NCBI GenBank assembly: GCA_049999805.1
Contig: JBNGIO010005847.1
Location: 76,274 to 140,273 of the forward strand
Direction of reading: 5' to 3'
DNA length: 64,000 nt
Source of the DNA: Folioceros fuciformis
Taxonomy: Eukaryota; Anthocerotophyta; Anthocerotopsida; Anthocerotales
This document shows, piece by piece, positions 46,904-58,770 of the stretch. Both the position numbers and the translations under genes were made by a program. Under the pieces are notes generated by a model. It ran no database searches. It worked only from the letters and a program-made list of their open reading frames with translations, and had not been told where the DNA came from. The stretch's first letter is position 1. Every line of letters begins with the position of its first letter.

Positions 46904-48960
46904 ATGGCGGCTGCGGGGGGCAGGAATCGCAACGCTAACAGGATTGCAGTGGAGGATGAGGATGAGACCATGGTGTTCGAGACCAGCTCGGGTGTGGAGG
47001 TGATATCCAGCTTCGATCAGATGGGGATTAAGGAAGAGCTGCTTCGAGGCATATATGCCTACGGGTTTGAGAAGCCTTCTGCTATTCAGCAACGGGCTGT
47101 AATTCCCATTATCCAGGGCAGGGATGCCATTGCGCAGGCGCAGTCTGGGACGGGGAAGACGTCTATGATTGCGCTGGCAGTTTGTCAAATGATCGAGACG
47201 ACCACACGAGAGTGAGTTTGAAGGAGACTTCTTACAGCTTCTGTGTTTGTTTGTGTGGGTCTTTCTCTACGTGTCTGCCATGACGAGCGTGAGTTATGAG
47301 CCCGTCGTCTTGAACAATCGGGATGATGCACGTGTGTTTATTTGTGTAGGGTTCAGGCTCTTATCTTATCTCCAACTAGGGAGCTTGCTGCTCAAACGGA
47401 GAAGGTGATTCTTGCCATTGGTGATTACATCAATGTTCAGGCTCATGCTTGCATCGGTGGTAAAAGCATTGGAGAGGACATTCGGAAGCTGGAGTACGGC
47501 GTGCACGTGGTTTCAGGAACTCCTGGAAGGGTTTATGACATGATCAAGAGGAGAACTCTTAGAACCAGAGCCATCAAGCTGCTTATCCTGGTGAGAGTTT
47601 CTCACTGCTGGCATGTATGGACTTCAGGACTCGAGCTCTTTTGTGATCCTGGTTCAAACTTTTTCAGATGCTGTTTGTCACTCGCAGGATGAATCCGATG
47701 AAATGCTGAGTAGGGGTTTTAAGGATCAAATTTACGATGTGTACCGTTACCTGCCTCCCGATCTACAGGTCTGTACTAACCGCAAGCGGATCCTTCGTGC
47801 TGTTGGTTTTGTTCCTGGCTACTTGAATCTCAAGTCTCAGGGTTTTTAATGTGTGTGTGTGTTCAGGTGGTGCTGGTGTCTGCTACACTACCACATGAAA
47901 TTTTGGAGATGACGAATAAGTTCATGACTGATCCAGTACGCATCCTCGTGAAGCGTGATGAGTTGACGCTTGAGGTTTGATCCACATGACCTCTTTTATC
48001 CTCGTGCGTCATTGTGTGGGCGGACCTAGAAATTCTTCATGATGCCCTTCTTTTTTCTGTACTTTTCTGAGAAATGCACATGAAATTAGGTTTTTCACTT
48101 ATGGCTGAATTGTATCCTTGGCAGGGTATCAAGCAGTTCTTTGTAGCTGTTGAGCGTGAGGAATGGAAATTTGACACGTTGTGTGATCTGTATGACACTC
48201 TCACCATCACACAAGCCGTTATTTTCTGCAACACGAAAAGAAAGGTTATTTGTTCTTTGGGATCTGCTTTGCCTGTTTTCTGCTTGTAGCCTAGCATAAT
48301 TTATGCGTGCACATTACTAAATTTCATCTCGTGTTTGTCAGGTTGATTGGTTGACAGAGAAGATGAGGAGCAACAACTTCACTGTATCTTCCATGCATGG
48401 GGACATGCCACAGAAAGAGCGGGATGCTATCATGGCTGAATTTCGTTCAGGCACAACCCGTGTACTGATCACAACAGATGTTTGGGCTCGTGGCCTTGAT
48501 GTGCAGCAGGTGAGAAGTGATTTTACTCACCTCCGTGTCCTATCGAAATAGGCACTGGCAGTTTGGGGTTGCCTTACCTCGACTGGATTTTGCTACGAGA
48601 GTCTGACTTGCTTGTTGCGAAACTAGGTCTCACTTGTGATCAACTATGACCTGCCTAATAATCGTGAGCTTTATATTCACCGTATCGGAAGATCAGGCCG
48701 TTTTGGTCGCAAGGTGAAATACCCCGTTTTGTTGCTGCCGTCTGGTCTTCGTTGCTGCTGTGTGGGTTGATTAGAAGGAGCAGCCTTGTGCTTTGTGACA
48801 ATTTGCTTTCAGGAGAGCTTAACGCCAGCGTTGACGGTGGGTGTAGGGTGTGGCCATTAATTTCGTAAGGAGTGACGACATAAGGATTCTCCGCGATATT
48901 GAGCAGTATTACAGTACTCAAATAGATGAGATGCCCATGAATGTTGCCGACCTCATCTAG
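46904..48960 (+). CDS. EIF4A3: DEAD-box RNA helicase eIF4A-III, exon junction complex
   Basis: Eight exons, 46904-47211, 47350-47590, 47688-47768, 47867-47974, 48125-48244, 48342-48509, 48627-48713 and 48847-48960, give 408 residues, close to the family length. eIF4A-III clamps RNA in the exon junction complex laid down by splicing and acts in nonsense-mediated decay. Motifs in order: [12 protein letters not shown] (Q motif), AQSGTGKT (I), PTRELAAQ (Ia), SGTPGRV (Ib), DESDEML (II, residues 184-190), VSATLP (III), VIFCNTKRK (IV), [15 protein letters not shown] (V) and [13 protein letters not shown] (VI). Motif II reads DESD, as in plant eIF4A-III, not DEAD. The C-terminus [19 protein letters not shown] is that of the III type and not of eIF4A-I/II. 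Confidence 0.97.
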
Positions 48961-51900
48961 GTTGTCTCCCGCGGATGAATACTGCGGCCAGCTACACCTA
49001 TGGATTGACTTCAAGGTTTTTGGGAGCGGAAATGTTGCAGAACGGCTTTTGTCACCACGGGGATCCCCGTGGCGGTGATGTGTACTATACTGTAGCTTTG
49101 GTGATTTTTCAATGTTCTCACACCCTGACTTATTTTCTTTCCTAAGTTACTCTCTACTGCATCGCGAGGGAATATTTGAGTTGTGGATTCTGTTCTCCAT
49201 CCTTCTCACTCAGAAACTATCCGGCCAGTGAGCCTTCAACGAAGTTTGTGACTGGACTGTTCATCTAAATCATTACGGACGTCAAATTATTCCCGTCCTC
49301 CCATGACAGTGAAACATAGCAGTGGCCAGGGCTTACACATCTCACCTAATCCCTCTCAGCCACGACCTCCACGGCCGGGACTTTGAACAAACAGTCCCCC
49401 TCGTACTAATCTCCTGGCTTGGTTCTCTGTCGAGCTCCTTGTTGCGTAATGTTAGACAGCAGCAGCCTGATGAGCTCAAGTGGGTGAGCTCGGAATCGAG
49501 GGTGGTCTGAATTTCTCGTTCGCCCTTGGATCAATGGCTCTCACTTCCTGGATGCAGTTGGCTGGGAGAATGAAGTGCTGTGGCAGCATGGGCACAGCTC
49601 TAGCAACTGTCAAGGCGAAACCAACGGAGCAGTCTCGAACTCATCGGAACATCTCACGTGACCACATCTAGTCTTTCCTTTTATAATCGATCAGCACTTC
49701 ATACCCACCTACGTGAGGCAAGCTGTGTCCTCAGTACCTGCCCTGGATCACAGAACCTCTTACGTGCTTAGGGAGTCCACAGCGAGGGAAGGAATGCATC
49801 CTTTTCCTGTTCTTGTGCTGCAGAACGTGGCCAAGCACGTTGCCTGGTAGTCCGGTGAGGCTGAACGGGATCCGTTTCCTGACCTTGATGGGACCCCCCC
49901 TTAATCCCCCCGATCAAGGTCAATCCACCCACCAAGAGGGCCCTACGGACAGGTGATCTTCCCACTGCCGGCCTGCTGGTGCTACAGACTGGCAGTCCCG
50001 CCTCGCTAGCGCAGAAATCATTTTCTAAAGGTTCGATTCCTCTCAGCGATCGAACGGAATTGCCTACCTCCAGAGGAAGGAAACGGCAATTTGTCAAGGA
50101 CGGGTCACGGAAAGCCGGGAAAGCCCTACCTGTCTTTACTGTCTTCTGATGACCCCTCCTTTCGGATGTAGCGACGTCTTCCATCCACCACACCTTCCGC
50201 TAGTGACGGCTTTGCGTAAGTGGAGAGGTTCCGGCTGCTGCGGAAAACCCTACTTAACCGGGCTCATCGGAGCGCTAAGCGGAGAGGTCTTCCACGCTCG
50301 ATGAACCAGGTGCAGGCTCCTGTCCCCACCATTCTTGAGCGGCTTCCTGTCCTGAAAGAAAGAGACTCGAGTCCGACGCAGACAGTCCTGAATGTGTTGC
50401 AGGATTATGATGCGTCCACAGCAGTTCTGCTTCCGCCTGGAGATGCCGTCGATTTTTTGAGGAATTGTGCACAATGCTTCCGATCCGAATCAAGGACTTT
50501 ACGCTGGAATTCTGCAAAATGGTCTAGATCCCGTCCAGAGATCCGGTTCTACTATCGATGCCTCACCTTCTGCGTTCTCGAGACACAAAGTTCCCCTCTA
50601 CCAACCTCCCAAACTACTTGGTCCAGGTTCTTGGTCTCTAGAAACAATCTCCGAATTTTCAATTATTTAAAATAAAAATCGCTCTTCCCGTACACCTGCT
50701 GTGAAACACATTGGTTGGGCCAGCCCGAGTGGACCCAACCCATGCGTGAGGAACAGATCGCCCGCAGGTTGGATCGGATTGGCCTGCTCCTATTGGACCC
50801 AACCTTGGATGGAGATGGGCTTAGCGTGGGGGCCAGGCATCCATCCATGTCGTCCAAAACCCTGGGGAACTCCGGTAGCGGGTTGGTAAAGCGGTTGAGC
50901 CGAAGGCCTGACCACTGCTTGCCTTTGGTTGGCTTGGCATGGCCCGTGAGAGATGGACGAACGACGGCAGCAGGGTGCCGGAAGAACGGAGGAACGGGAC
51001 GGAGCTATAATATGCTTGCAGCACCTACAAGACAGGACTGGACAGAAAGGAGAATAAGCCTCAAGGCATAGCATTCAGGCGGCGAATATCTCCAAGAAGC
51101 CGACATCCAGTGGAATTCATGCTCCTCTGGCACACGAAGTGAGCCCCACCACAGGAGGCGCCAACAGCTCTCATTGCTGCTGCGCTGCAACACGGGCGCA
51201 GCGCAGCCCAGCTGCTCCGTAGAAAGATCTGTGAAAGAGAAAAGATATCTCCTTCCTACACTCCAAAGGATCTATCTATCTACATCGACTGGCAGTCAGG
51301 CGCGGTTGCGGTAGCGGTAGCGGTGCGGGGGCGAATCACCAGCGCAAGGGCGTGCATGCGCTGGGTTGGTTGCCTACTCTGACTGATGACTAGTGTTGGG
51401 CTTTAGGGTTGAAGGGCCGGCCAGGGGACGGGCAACAGCAGGTGGTTGGCCGGGCCAACTCCCTTTCGGCAGCTTCGCCACACGCCCCTACTTTGTCGTG
51501 CTTCCCGCCATCGCCCCTGTCCTCTTGTCCACGCCCTGGTGCCGGGAATACAGAGCTCCTGGTTCTGTGTCCGGTATTCTGGCGCAGGCAGCTTGCGTCC
51601 GACATTCCTATTTCAGCTGGCGTTCTGGGCTCCGGAGATCGCTCTGATTACGGCAGTTACTGGATTGCAGGCCCCCGGGCCTTAGTTCCTGTGAGTTGCT
51701 TCTGCCTTGTGACGGATTCAAAGAATAGAAGGTCTGAGTGTGGGGTGCTCGTGTAGGTTGTGTTGTCGTCTATATCTGTCCCGAATTCCGACTTTGCCGG
51801 TTTTTGTAGAGTGAGCGCAGTGTTCGGGTCTTGTTTCTGATCTGGTGGCTGAGCGAGTGCCTCGGTGTTGCAACTCGGGCTTTGGGCGAGTTTGTGGGCA

Positions 51901-52033
51901 GCTTGCCTCGTTGAGTTTGCTGGGAAACCGTAGCGGCGGTGTCTTCGATTTCTGTCGGGTGGAGGTCGAGGGGTCCGGGCAGAGTTCGGGTGCTTGTTGT
52001 TCTGACAGGAGCTTTGCAGGGCCTGCGGCAGGT
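48961..52033. other. Gene-free region, 3.1 kb, with a 9-bp inverted repeat
   Basis: It lies between eIF4A-III and the pyruvate kinase gene. GACCTTGAT at 49881-49889 and ATCAAGGTC at 49913-49921 form a perfect 9-bp inverted repeat around a C-rich 23-base loop. The part from 51400 to 52033 is GC-rich and is probably promoter and 5' untranslated sequence of the kinase gene; the kinase frame stays open back to 51845. No gene, tRNA or element could be supported. Confidence 0.4.
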
Positions 52034-54726
52034 ATGGCTCACGCTATGAGGGCGAGTACGATGTCTGTTGCTTCTCCATCTTGCCTGCGTGGAGAGATTA
52101 CAGGTCATGAGAGGGCCGGGTCTTGCTCGACCTTCCGCAGCAGCACTGCTGTGCCCTTGCGCAGGGCGGTGTCCACCAGGGTTCTGCCCCAGCTCCAGGT
52201 TCGCAGTAGTGCGCTGGTCGGGGATTCCGGGAGGCTGCATGAGAGGCCGTCGGCGAAACAGGGGAGGATCAAGCAGAATATCACCCCTGACAGAGATGCT
52301 CTGCGGGCGAACGTGATCGCGGAATACAGAGATAGCGCCACTGGGGAGGGAGTTTCTGGAGTTCTTGAGCCGGAATTCGCTGTTGAAAACGGTGCTGCAT
52401 CGGTGGCGACGAACGGTGCTTCCGGCGTGACTAGGTCGCTGAAGGAAAAGGTGGAGAAAGTGGTACCTGCCTCGCCGTCGGGCATTGAGATCGATCATGT
52501 GACTGAGGTCGAATTGAAGGAGAACGGTTTCAGGAGCACAAGGAGGACAAAGCTAATCTGCACCATCGGTGAGATCACTGCTGGCTTTCTTTCCTCTCTG
52601 TTGGACGTTAATTTGGGATGATCCTTGTCGCCGCCTCTGTGAGCTTAGCGTACCTACGGCTTCCGATTCTCTGACCTCTCTGGTGGTCAGGCCCGGCTTG
52701 CTGTGAGTTCGACCAGTTGGAAGCGCTAGCCATGGGAGGAATGAACGTGGCTAGGATCAACATGTGTCACGGCACCAGAGAGTGGCATAAGTCTGTGATC
52801 AAGAATATACGGAAGCTGAACGCTGAGAAAGGGTACTGTGTCGCGTTGATGATGGACACGGAGGGCAGTGAGATTCACATGGGTGACCTCGGGGGTGCAC
52901 CGTCTGCTAAGGCGGAGGTGGGTTTCTGTTCTCGTACTGTCTTACATTGTGGTAACTCAAGCAACTGAAGTGGGCCTCAGTTTGCGCTGCACTCCGAATG
53001 GTGATTGAGCAGGATGGTGAAGTATGGACCTTCACTGTGCGGACCTTTGTGGATGCTCCACCTGAGAGGACCTTGCAGGTCAACTACGATGGTTTTGCCG
53101 AGGGTAAGTGTGGTTGTGGCTATAACTCCAGGAGGTCAGTAATTGGATGCAAAGACTGACATCCTACCTTGTAATTTGATGGGTTCAGATGTGAAGGTGG
53201 GTGATGAGATCGTCGTGGATGGTGGAATGGTGCGATTTGAAGTCCTTGAGAAGATTGGACCTGATGTTAGATGCAAGTGCAGTGATCCGGGGCTGTTGCT
53301 GCCTCGGGCAAACCTCACATTCTGGAGGGAGGGGAAGCTTGTTAGGGAACGAAATGCGATGCTTCCTACCATATCATCGAAGGCAAGTAGTCTGAGCGGA
53401 ATTTACTTCCGGAGTGTAGTGCTTTGTGGCCTTTAATCTTGGCATCACAGGGCGGAGGGTTGGGATTCAACTTACAGTGGTTTTCTTGCAGGACTGGATC
53501 GACATCGACTTCGGCATCTCTGAGGGCGTTGATTTCATCGCTATTTCATTCGTGAAATCTCCTGATGTTATTAAGCACCTGAAGAGCTATATCTCAGCTC
53601 GATCTCCTGATGGGTAAGAGCAATCGACATTGATGCAGGGCACATCCGCTTGAAGCCATGGAGGGAGGGACTAACCTGTTGTGGATCCGGTTGCAGATGC
53701 ATTGGCGTGTTTGCAAAAATAGAAAGCAGTGATTCGCTGAGAAATCTCCATGAGATTATTCAGGTTTCAGACGGGGCCATGGTCGCCCGTGGAGATCTGG
53801 GTGCGCAAATTCCACTTGAGCAGGTCCCTTCCGTACAACAGGAGGTTGTGACCTTGTGCAGGCAGTTGAACAAACCTGTAATAGTGGCTTCCCAACTTCT
53901 GGAGTCCATGATTGAGTACCCAACACCAACCAGGGCTGAGGTGAGTTTCTCTGCGCAAGTAGGTTGTACTGTGGTAGCTCCACGGGTGGATGAAGCGGTA
54001 CACTTCCAGTCTGTACCTTTTCATGAGCTGGGATGGGTTGTCTCAGGTTGCGGATATATCGGAGGCAGTGAGGCAACGAGCAGATGCACTGATGCTATCT
54101 GGCGAGTCTGCCATGGGTCTGTATCCTGAGAAAGCTCTTAGCGTTTTACGGACAGTGAGTCTGAGAATTGAGCGATGGTGTCGTGAAGAGAAGCATCATC
54201 AGTCAATGCGCCTGCCACAGGTCTCCAAAGCCCTTCCCGAAAGGATCTCTGAAGAAATATGCAACTCTGCTGCACTCATGGGTGAGTTTTACAGGGTCGA
54301 TTTTCTCCTGGGTTGTAATTATCTCTGAACGAAGGCACATGCATTTGATCATGACTTGCTCATTGTGATTTGATGTCTCACAAATAAGGCGTCCATGTCT
54401 TTCATGCAGCCAACAAACTTGAAGCAGATGCCATCTTTGTGTACACTCGGAAGGGGTATATGGCATCGCTTCTTTCAAGATGTCGACCTGACTGTCCTAT
54501 TTTTGCTTTCACCGACTCGAAGAAAGTCAGGCAACACCTCAACCTTCAATGGGGTCTCATCCCCTTCCGGCTGGCCTTCTCAGACGACATGGAGACTAAT
54601 CTTCGTCGAACTTTTGCCCTGCTCAAGGCAAGGGGAATGATGAAGACGGGAGAACTCGTCGTTGCAGTGGCAGACATCTCAACTGCAGATATGCTTCAGT
54701 CCATTCAGGTCCGCAGGATTCCTTGA
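52034..54726 (+). CDS. Plastid pyruvate kinase, alpha-type (PKP1-like)
   Basis: Eight exons, 52034-52568, 52691-52917, 53013-53103, 53189-53382, 53492-53613, 53697-53940, 54047-54281 and 54410-54726, give 654 residues. The enzyme makes pyruvate and ATP from phosphoenolpyruvate and ADP in plastids, feeding fatty acid synthesis. About 180 residues of Ser/Arg-rich sequence precede the catalytic part and should include the transit peptide. Catalytic blocks: [121 protein letters not shown] and [19 protein letters not shown]. The metal-binding ExD region reads [15 protein letters not shown], as in the alpha subunit, not the cytosolic form. The intron after TISSK has a GC donor (AAG|GCAAGT). Confidence 0.95.
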
Positions 54727-56260
54727 GGGCAAAACACTCTTTAGGTACCTCCAGATATCGTAAGCAGGGGTCCATCTCTCTTCTATTCTTCGCCGCCGTC
54801 GTGGACTCTAGACCCCAAGTGGCTGCATGTCTAATCCGTGCGGCGAAGGGATGTGTGAATGCGGTGGGCCTCGTAACGTGGCTGAAGGCAAGTAATTAAG
54901 ACAGCAGTCGGGTGGTCTGAGAGGTCCTTTTCTCATTTCCCTTGCGTTTGAATGCGGCGCAGTATTAGCACCTGCCCGACTGCTGTACCAGCGGACAAGA
55001 CGCTGTCCGGGATACGAAGGTTAAGATGTAACAGTAATGTCTGTCAAGGAAATTAACTTTATAGGTGACCTTTTAGAAAAATTCCAGATAGTCACCATGA
55101 TCCGCTTACAAACAGGCGCCTCTGCCCTACACCCTAATTCCATGATGCCGTATAATATGTGAGCCTTCGGTATGGAACACCTTCATGTGTTTTATGTAAT
55201 AATGACGGCTTCATTTGTCTGTCCCAACCGGGTAGAAAGGCGATGATCCTCAACCCAGTGGACGGGCAATCATCCTCGATGGAACCAAGTGTTTGTCAGG
55301 CGACAAGTATGGAACTGCAGCTGAAGCATGGCCTTCGCCTCCCCCCGCATTGACGTCGTCCTCTGCGTGGTGAGTGTAGAAATGGCACCGTGGATGTAAT
55401 CGGACGCTTGGCGCAAACCGTCGGAGAAGAAGTAGCCCCGTGGCATGTCCCGATTGTTCAGGGTGGTATGTCTAGCCCAAGCCTGCCTAAACTGATGCCT
55501 TGTCCTCCTCCAGGGGAAACCAGGCGATTGGGGACGGTGCTGTTGGCACCTCCTGTTCACGCTTGACACTCGCCCCGAAGAACATACCAAGCCAGGCCAC
55601 AGAGACTGTTGGCGCTGAGAGCCGATATCATCACAAGTGAGCTGCAGGGAAATCGTTCAAGGTATCTTGATGTCAGTCGGTTGTTGGAAGCTACCTGAGC
55701 ACATGCTAAAGAAATGCTTGAATCAGGCTCGATTATGCGCCAAAGTTTTGTTCGATTGCGCGACGCAACCACACCTCAAAGCTGCAGAGTGTGCATTGCA
55801 AACAGCCTGATGCTGCTTGAAGCACGGGAGACGTGCATTATCATTGCTTTGTGTCCGAGTCGAACCACCGAATAGCAAATGCTTGACAAATCTAGAACCG
55901 ATATGCAAGAGGCTCAAACCTGGCTGGTAGGAGTCAGGAACCACCGAAACTTCACTAGTGGCAAAACGCCATCATTTCCATATGAAAGAAACACATCCCG
56001 CATGACGCCAAGCTGAAGGCTCAGATCACTGTCACGAGCTGCCGTGTACGACAAACCTAGTAGCCATCAGTGAGAACGAAGGAGCGCCGTGCAGCAACAG
56101 CTCTTGCAGCCGCTCAATCTCCCTCTTCCGCCTTTAAAGCGGCGGCAATTCCAAGCCTCACATCGTCCATCACCTTCCTCTCCAGCACTCAGGTTTCCAA
56201 CCATTTGAAGCAAGCCGCGCGAACGATCCTCTCAACCAGCTCCCGCGCTACCAAGCCGCC
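54727..56260. other. Spacer between pyruvate kinase and dirigent genes
   Basis: About 1.5 kb with no gene recognised. CTTTAAAG near 56133, some 125 bp before the dirigent ATG, could serve as a TATA-like element, but this is only a sequence resemblance. Confidence 0.35.
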
Positions 56261-56851
56261 ATGGCTTCCAACTCGAACGGCATGAAGCTCATCTTGGCTG
56301 CGGCGCTGGCGACCGCGGCACTGGCCCTGGTATCGGCTCAAACCAGCTCCATCACAAGCAAGTACCACGAATTCACGTACTACATGCACGCCTACGGATC
56401 GGGGCCGAACGTGACAGGGTACGATCTTCTGAACCCCGTTGCCGGAGAGGAATCCACGCACTTCGGCCAGCTGCGCGCGTTCGATGCGAAGCTGCGAAAG
56501 ACGGACTCGGTGGAATCGAGGTACGTCGGGCACGCTCGAGGCTTTGCCATGTACGATGCGCTGAACAAGGCGGGCGTGGACGTCTACTGGTGCTCGTACT
56601 TCTACGGCGTCAACGACAAGCCGGTGGTATTGAGCGGCATAAGCATCGCGTCCGGTAGCGGCTTGTGCTACCGATCCTTCTATTACAGTGGCTCAGCCAG
56701 CTGGGAGAAGGTTGTGGTCGGGGGTACCGGCTCCTTCCGGTTCTGCAAAGGCTACACTGTCGAGACTCCCATCTCCGAGGACCCCGTCTCTGGGCTGGAG
56801 ATATACCAGATTAAAGTGCACACACTTTGTGACAAAATCGCACATCCCTAA
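56261..56851 (+). CDS. Dirigent-like protein
   Basis: One exon, 196 residues. Dirigent proteins are secreted and guide stereoselective coupling of phenoxy radicals in lignan or lignin formation. A signal peptide is clear (MKLILAAALATAALALVSAQ, preceded by eight residues). The mature part follows the family order: HEFTYYMHAYGSGPNVTGYD, HFGQLRAFDAKLRKTDSVES, RYVGHARGFAMYDALNKAG, a beta-rich YFYGVNDKPVVLSGI and WEKVVVGGTGSFRFCKGYTV. VGHARGF and VVGGTGSFR are the two best family marks (VGRAQG, VVGGTG). NVTG is a potential N-glycosylation site. Lack of introns is usual. The substrate cannot be inferred. Confidence 0.9.
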   Translation: MASNSNGMKLILAAALATAALALVSAQTSSITSKYHEFTYYMHAYGSGPNVTGYDLLNPVAGEESTHFGQLRAFDAKLRKTDSVESRYVGHARGFAMYDALNKAGVDVYWCSYFYGVNDKPVVLSGISIASGSGLCYRSFYYSGSASWEKVVVGGTGSFRFCKGYTVETPISEDPVSGLEIYQIKVHTLCDKIAHP

Positions 56852-57664
56852 AACGCCATTCAGCCATTTCGTTTCAATGAAACCAAACCCCTCGATTATG
56901 AGTAACGTATATACATCATATACAAATCTACATAGAAGCATATATATACATCATTCTATTAAATCATAAAGATATCATATATAAAGTCACATACCTTCTC
57001 CTTCTTGTTCTTGCTATGTTACAAAACAAATAAGAGTTGTGTATGAGATGCAACAAATTTCATAGATGTGACGTTAGGAAAAGTTTTCTCAAATTTTTCA
57101 TAGTTCTAATGTGCTATGGATGTTGTCTACAAAGCTTTGGAGTTATTTGACAAGCTTGAAGTTGGGTTGCCATGACCTTTCAAGTTAATACAAGACTTAT
57201 CTCTTACATTTGTAACAACTTCAAGCACTCTAAGTGCCTTCTTATAGGACAATAGTTTTCCCTCTATTCAAGTTCTTCAAGTCTTACTTAACTTGTGTTT
57301 GCAATTCAGCTACCTCAATCTATGAAGTACTTAATCTTCTACAACCAAGCATGAATGAGTTCCACATTCCGGTTGCTTGTCTAATAGGAATACAATTTTT
57401 CTAGCAACACTCTACTTCGCAGCTGTTATGAAGGACCTCGCTAATCCCATCACCTTACTTTAGCATATTGTCACACCCCTTAGAAGGCACAGTACCAATC
57501 CATTGAAGATTGTAGTGCAACATTGTACAATACCCTAGATTAGAAGGCGTGACAACAATGCATTGCATATTGGAGTGCAATATTGCAAGGTGCACTAAGC
57601 TAATGAGCATGACAACAATGCAATCAAGATCAAAGCGCAAAGTTAAGAAGTGAGCTATTCACAA
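56852..57664. other. AT-rich spacer downstream of the dirigent gene
   Basis: About 800 bp of AT-rich sequence with TATATA runs (56905-56990). Related stretches near 57460-57620 (CAACAATGCATTGCA types) look like decayed repeats. There is no gene. Confidence 0.4.
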
Positions 57665-58003
57665 TAGTAAAAATGAGCTTAGTCTTCCTCTATCATATAT
57701 TGTAACACTTTGTTGGCAAAGGGTTTCTATTGCTCTATAGTGAGTGTTGACTAATGCCATATACAGGACGACAATGTTAGCAAACCCATAGGGCCATGTG
57801 CAAGGCATTTTCCAAGTTTTTGAAGTCTTGATGCGTGCAAGGCATTTTCCAAGTTTTTGAAGTCTTGCATCAAGACAATTCTTATTTGTAAAAATGAGTG
57901 TAGTCTTCCACTTTCATATATTGTAACACTTGTTTGGCAGAGGGTTTCTATTGCTCTATAGCAAGTGTTGTCTAATGCCATATATAGGACGACAATGTTG
58001 GCA
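57665..58003. repeat. 115-118 bp direct duplication with nested 37-bp repeat
   Basis: A segment at about 57665-57782 (AAAATGAGCTTAGTCTTCC to CGACAATGTTAGCA) is repeated at about 57889-58003 with roughly ten differences. Between the copies, GTGCAAGGCATTTTCCAAGT and the bases following it occur twice with a period of 37 bp (starts at 57798 and 57835). Confidence 0.85.
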
Positions 58004-58770
58004 TGAGAGGCGGTGTCAGCAACCTCAGACCATATGTTTTAGATGCTATTCGTAGTCCTTAGCCTTCGGGGGTTAGGCCTAGTGTTCCTATCATGGTTTA
58101 TCTTCCTCTCAGGGGTAGTTGGGTTTTTCCATCTTGTTCTTCTAAAATAAATAAATTTGATAAAATAATTTTAAAACATCATCCAATCTATACTAACCTT
58201 GGGGCAAGAGGGTATGATAGAGCAAGGTGGAGTAGAGTAAAAGAGTCAAAGAGTTTGCAATAGGCCAGGCCATGGGCACAAGATAAAAGAGCCTACCGTA
58301 GGCATGGCAGTTGTGTCTTGTAGCACCACGTAGATAAGGAAAAAAACAGGGCATTGCTCCGAAAGACCCAATAAGATTGCTCAAATGTGGTAGCGATTCT
58401 GCAAGCAGCGAGGCCACCATGTTCTGGAAGACAGAATTGCGGGCACTGGAGCCACTATCTTGGTATTTACTTGGCGAGTGCAACCTGGAAACTGTAAATT
58501 AGACAAGGGTGGAGTTTAAATTAGGACGGGGGCGGCGGCCGCGTCCCGAAAGACGTGGAGACTAGCAACTGCATTTGCCCGATGAGCTGCCCCTCGATGT
58601 AGGCGCGAACTTAACGAATCGTAGTCCCGTTGCTTACAACACGCTACTCTCTGGATCCCCTGCCACTGCCGAGCAGCTGGAAAGGAAGATGCGGGTGCGG
58701 GATGTGGCGACACAGAATCGAGGGGACTGGTCGCAAGGATGAGCGGTCCCCTGCGCTTGCAACAGCGAGG
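58004..58770. other. Spacer upstream of the RLP4-like gene
   Basis: The stretch near 58080-58190 ends in a run of AAATAAATAAATTTGATAAA, which could be the tail of a LINE, but no coding part was found. Bases 58500-58770 are GC-rich and probably hold the promoter of the RLP4-like gene. Confidence 0.35.

Noticed and set aside
49960-50050. Possible tRNA (GGTTCGATTCC T-loop-like string)
   Set aside because: The T-stem does not pair properly, and no acceptor stem or D-arm can be drawn.
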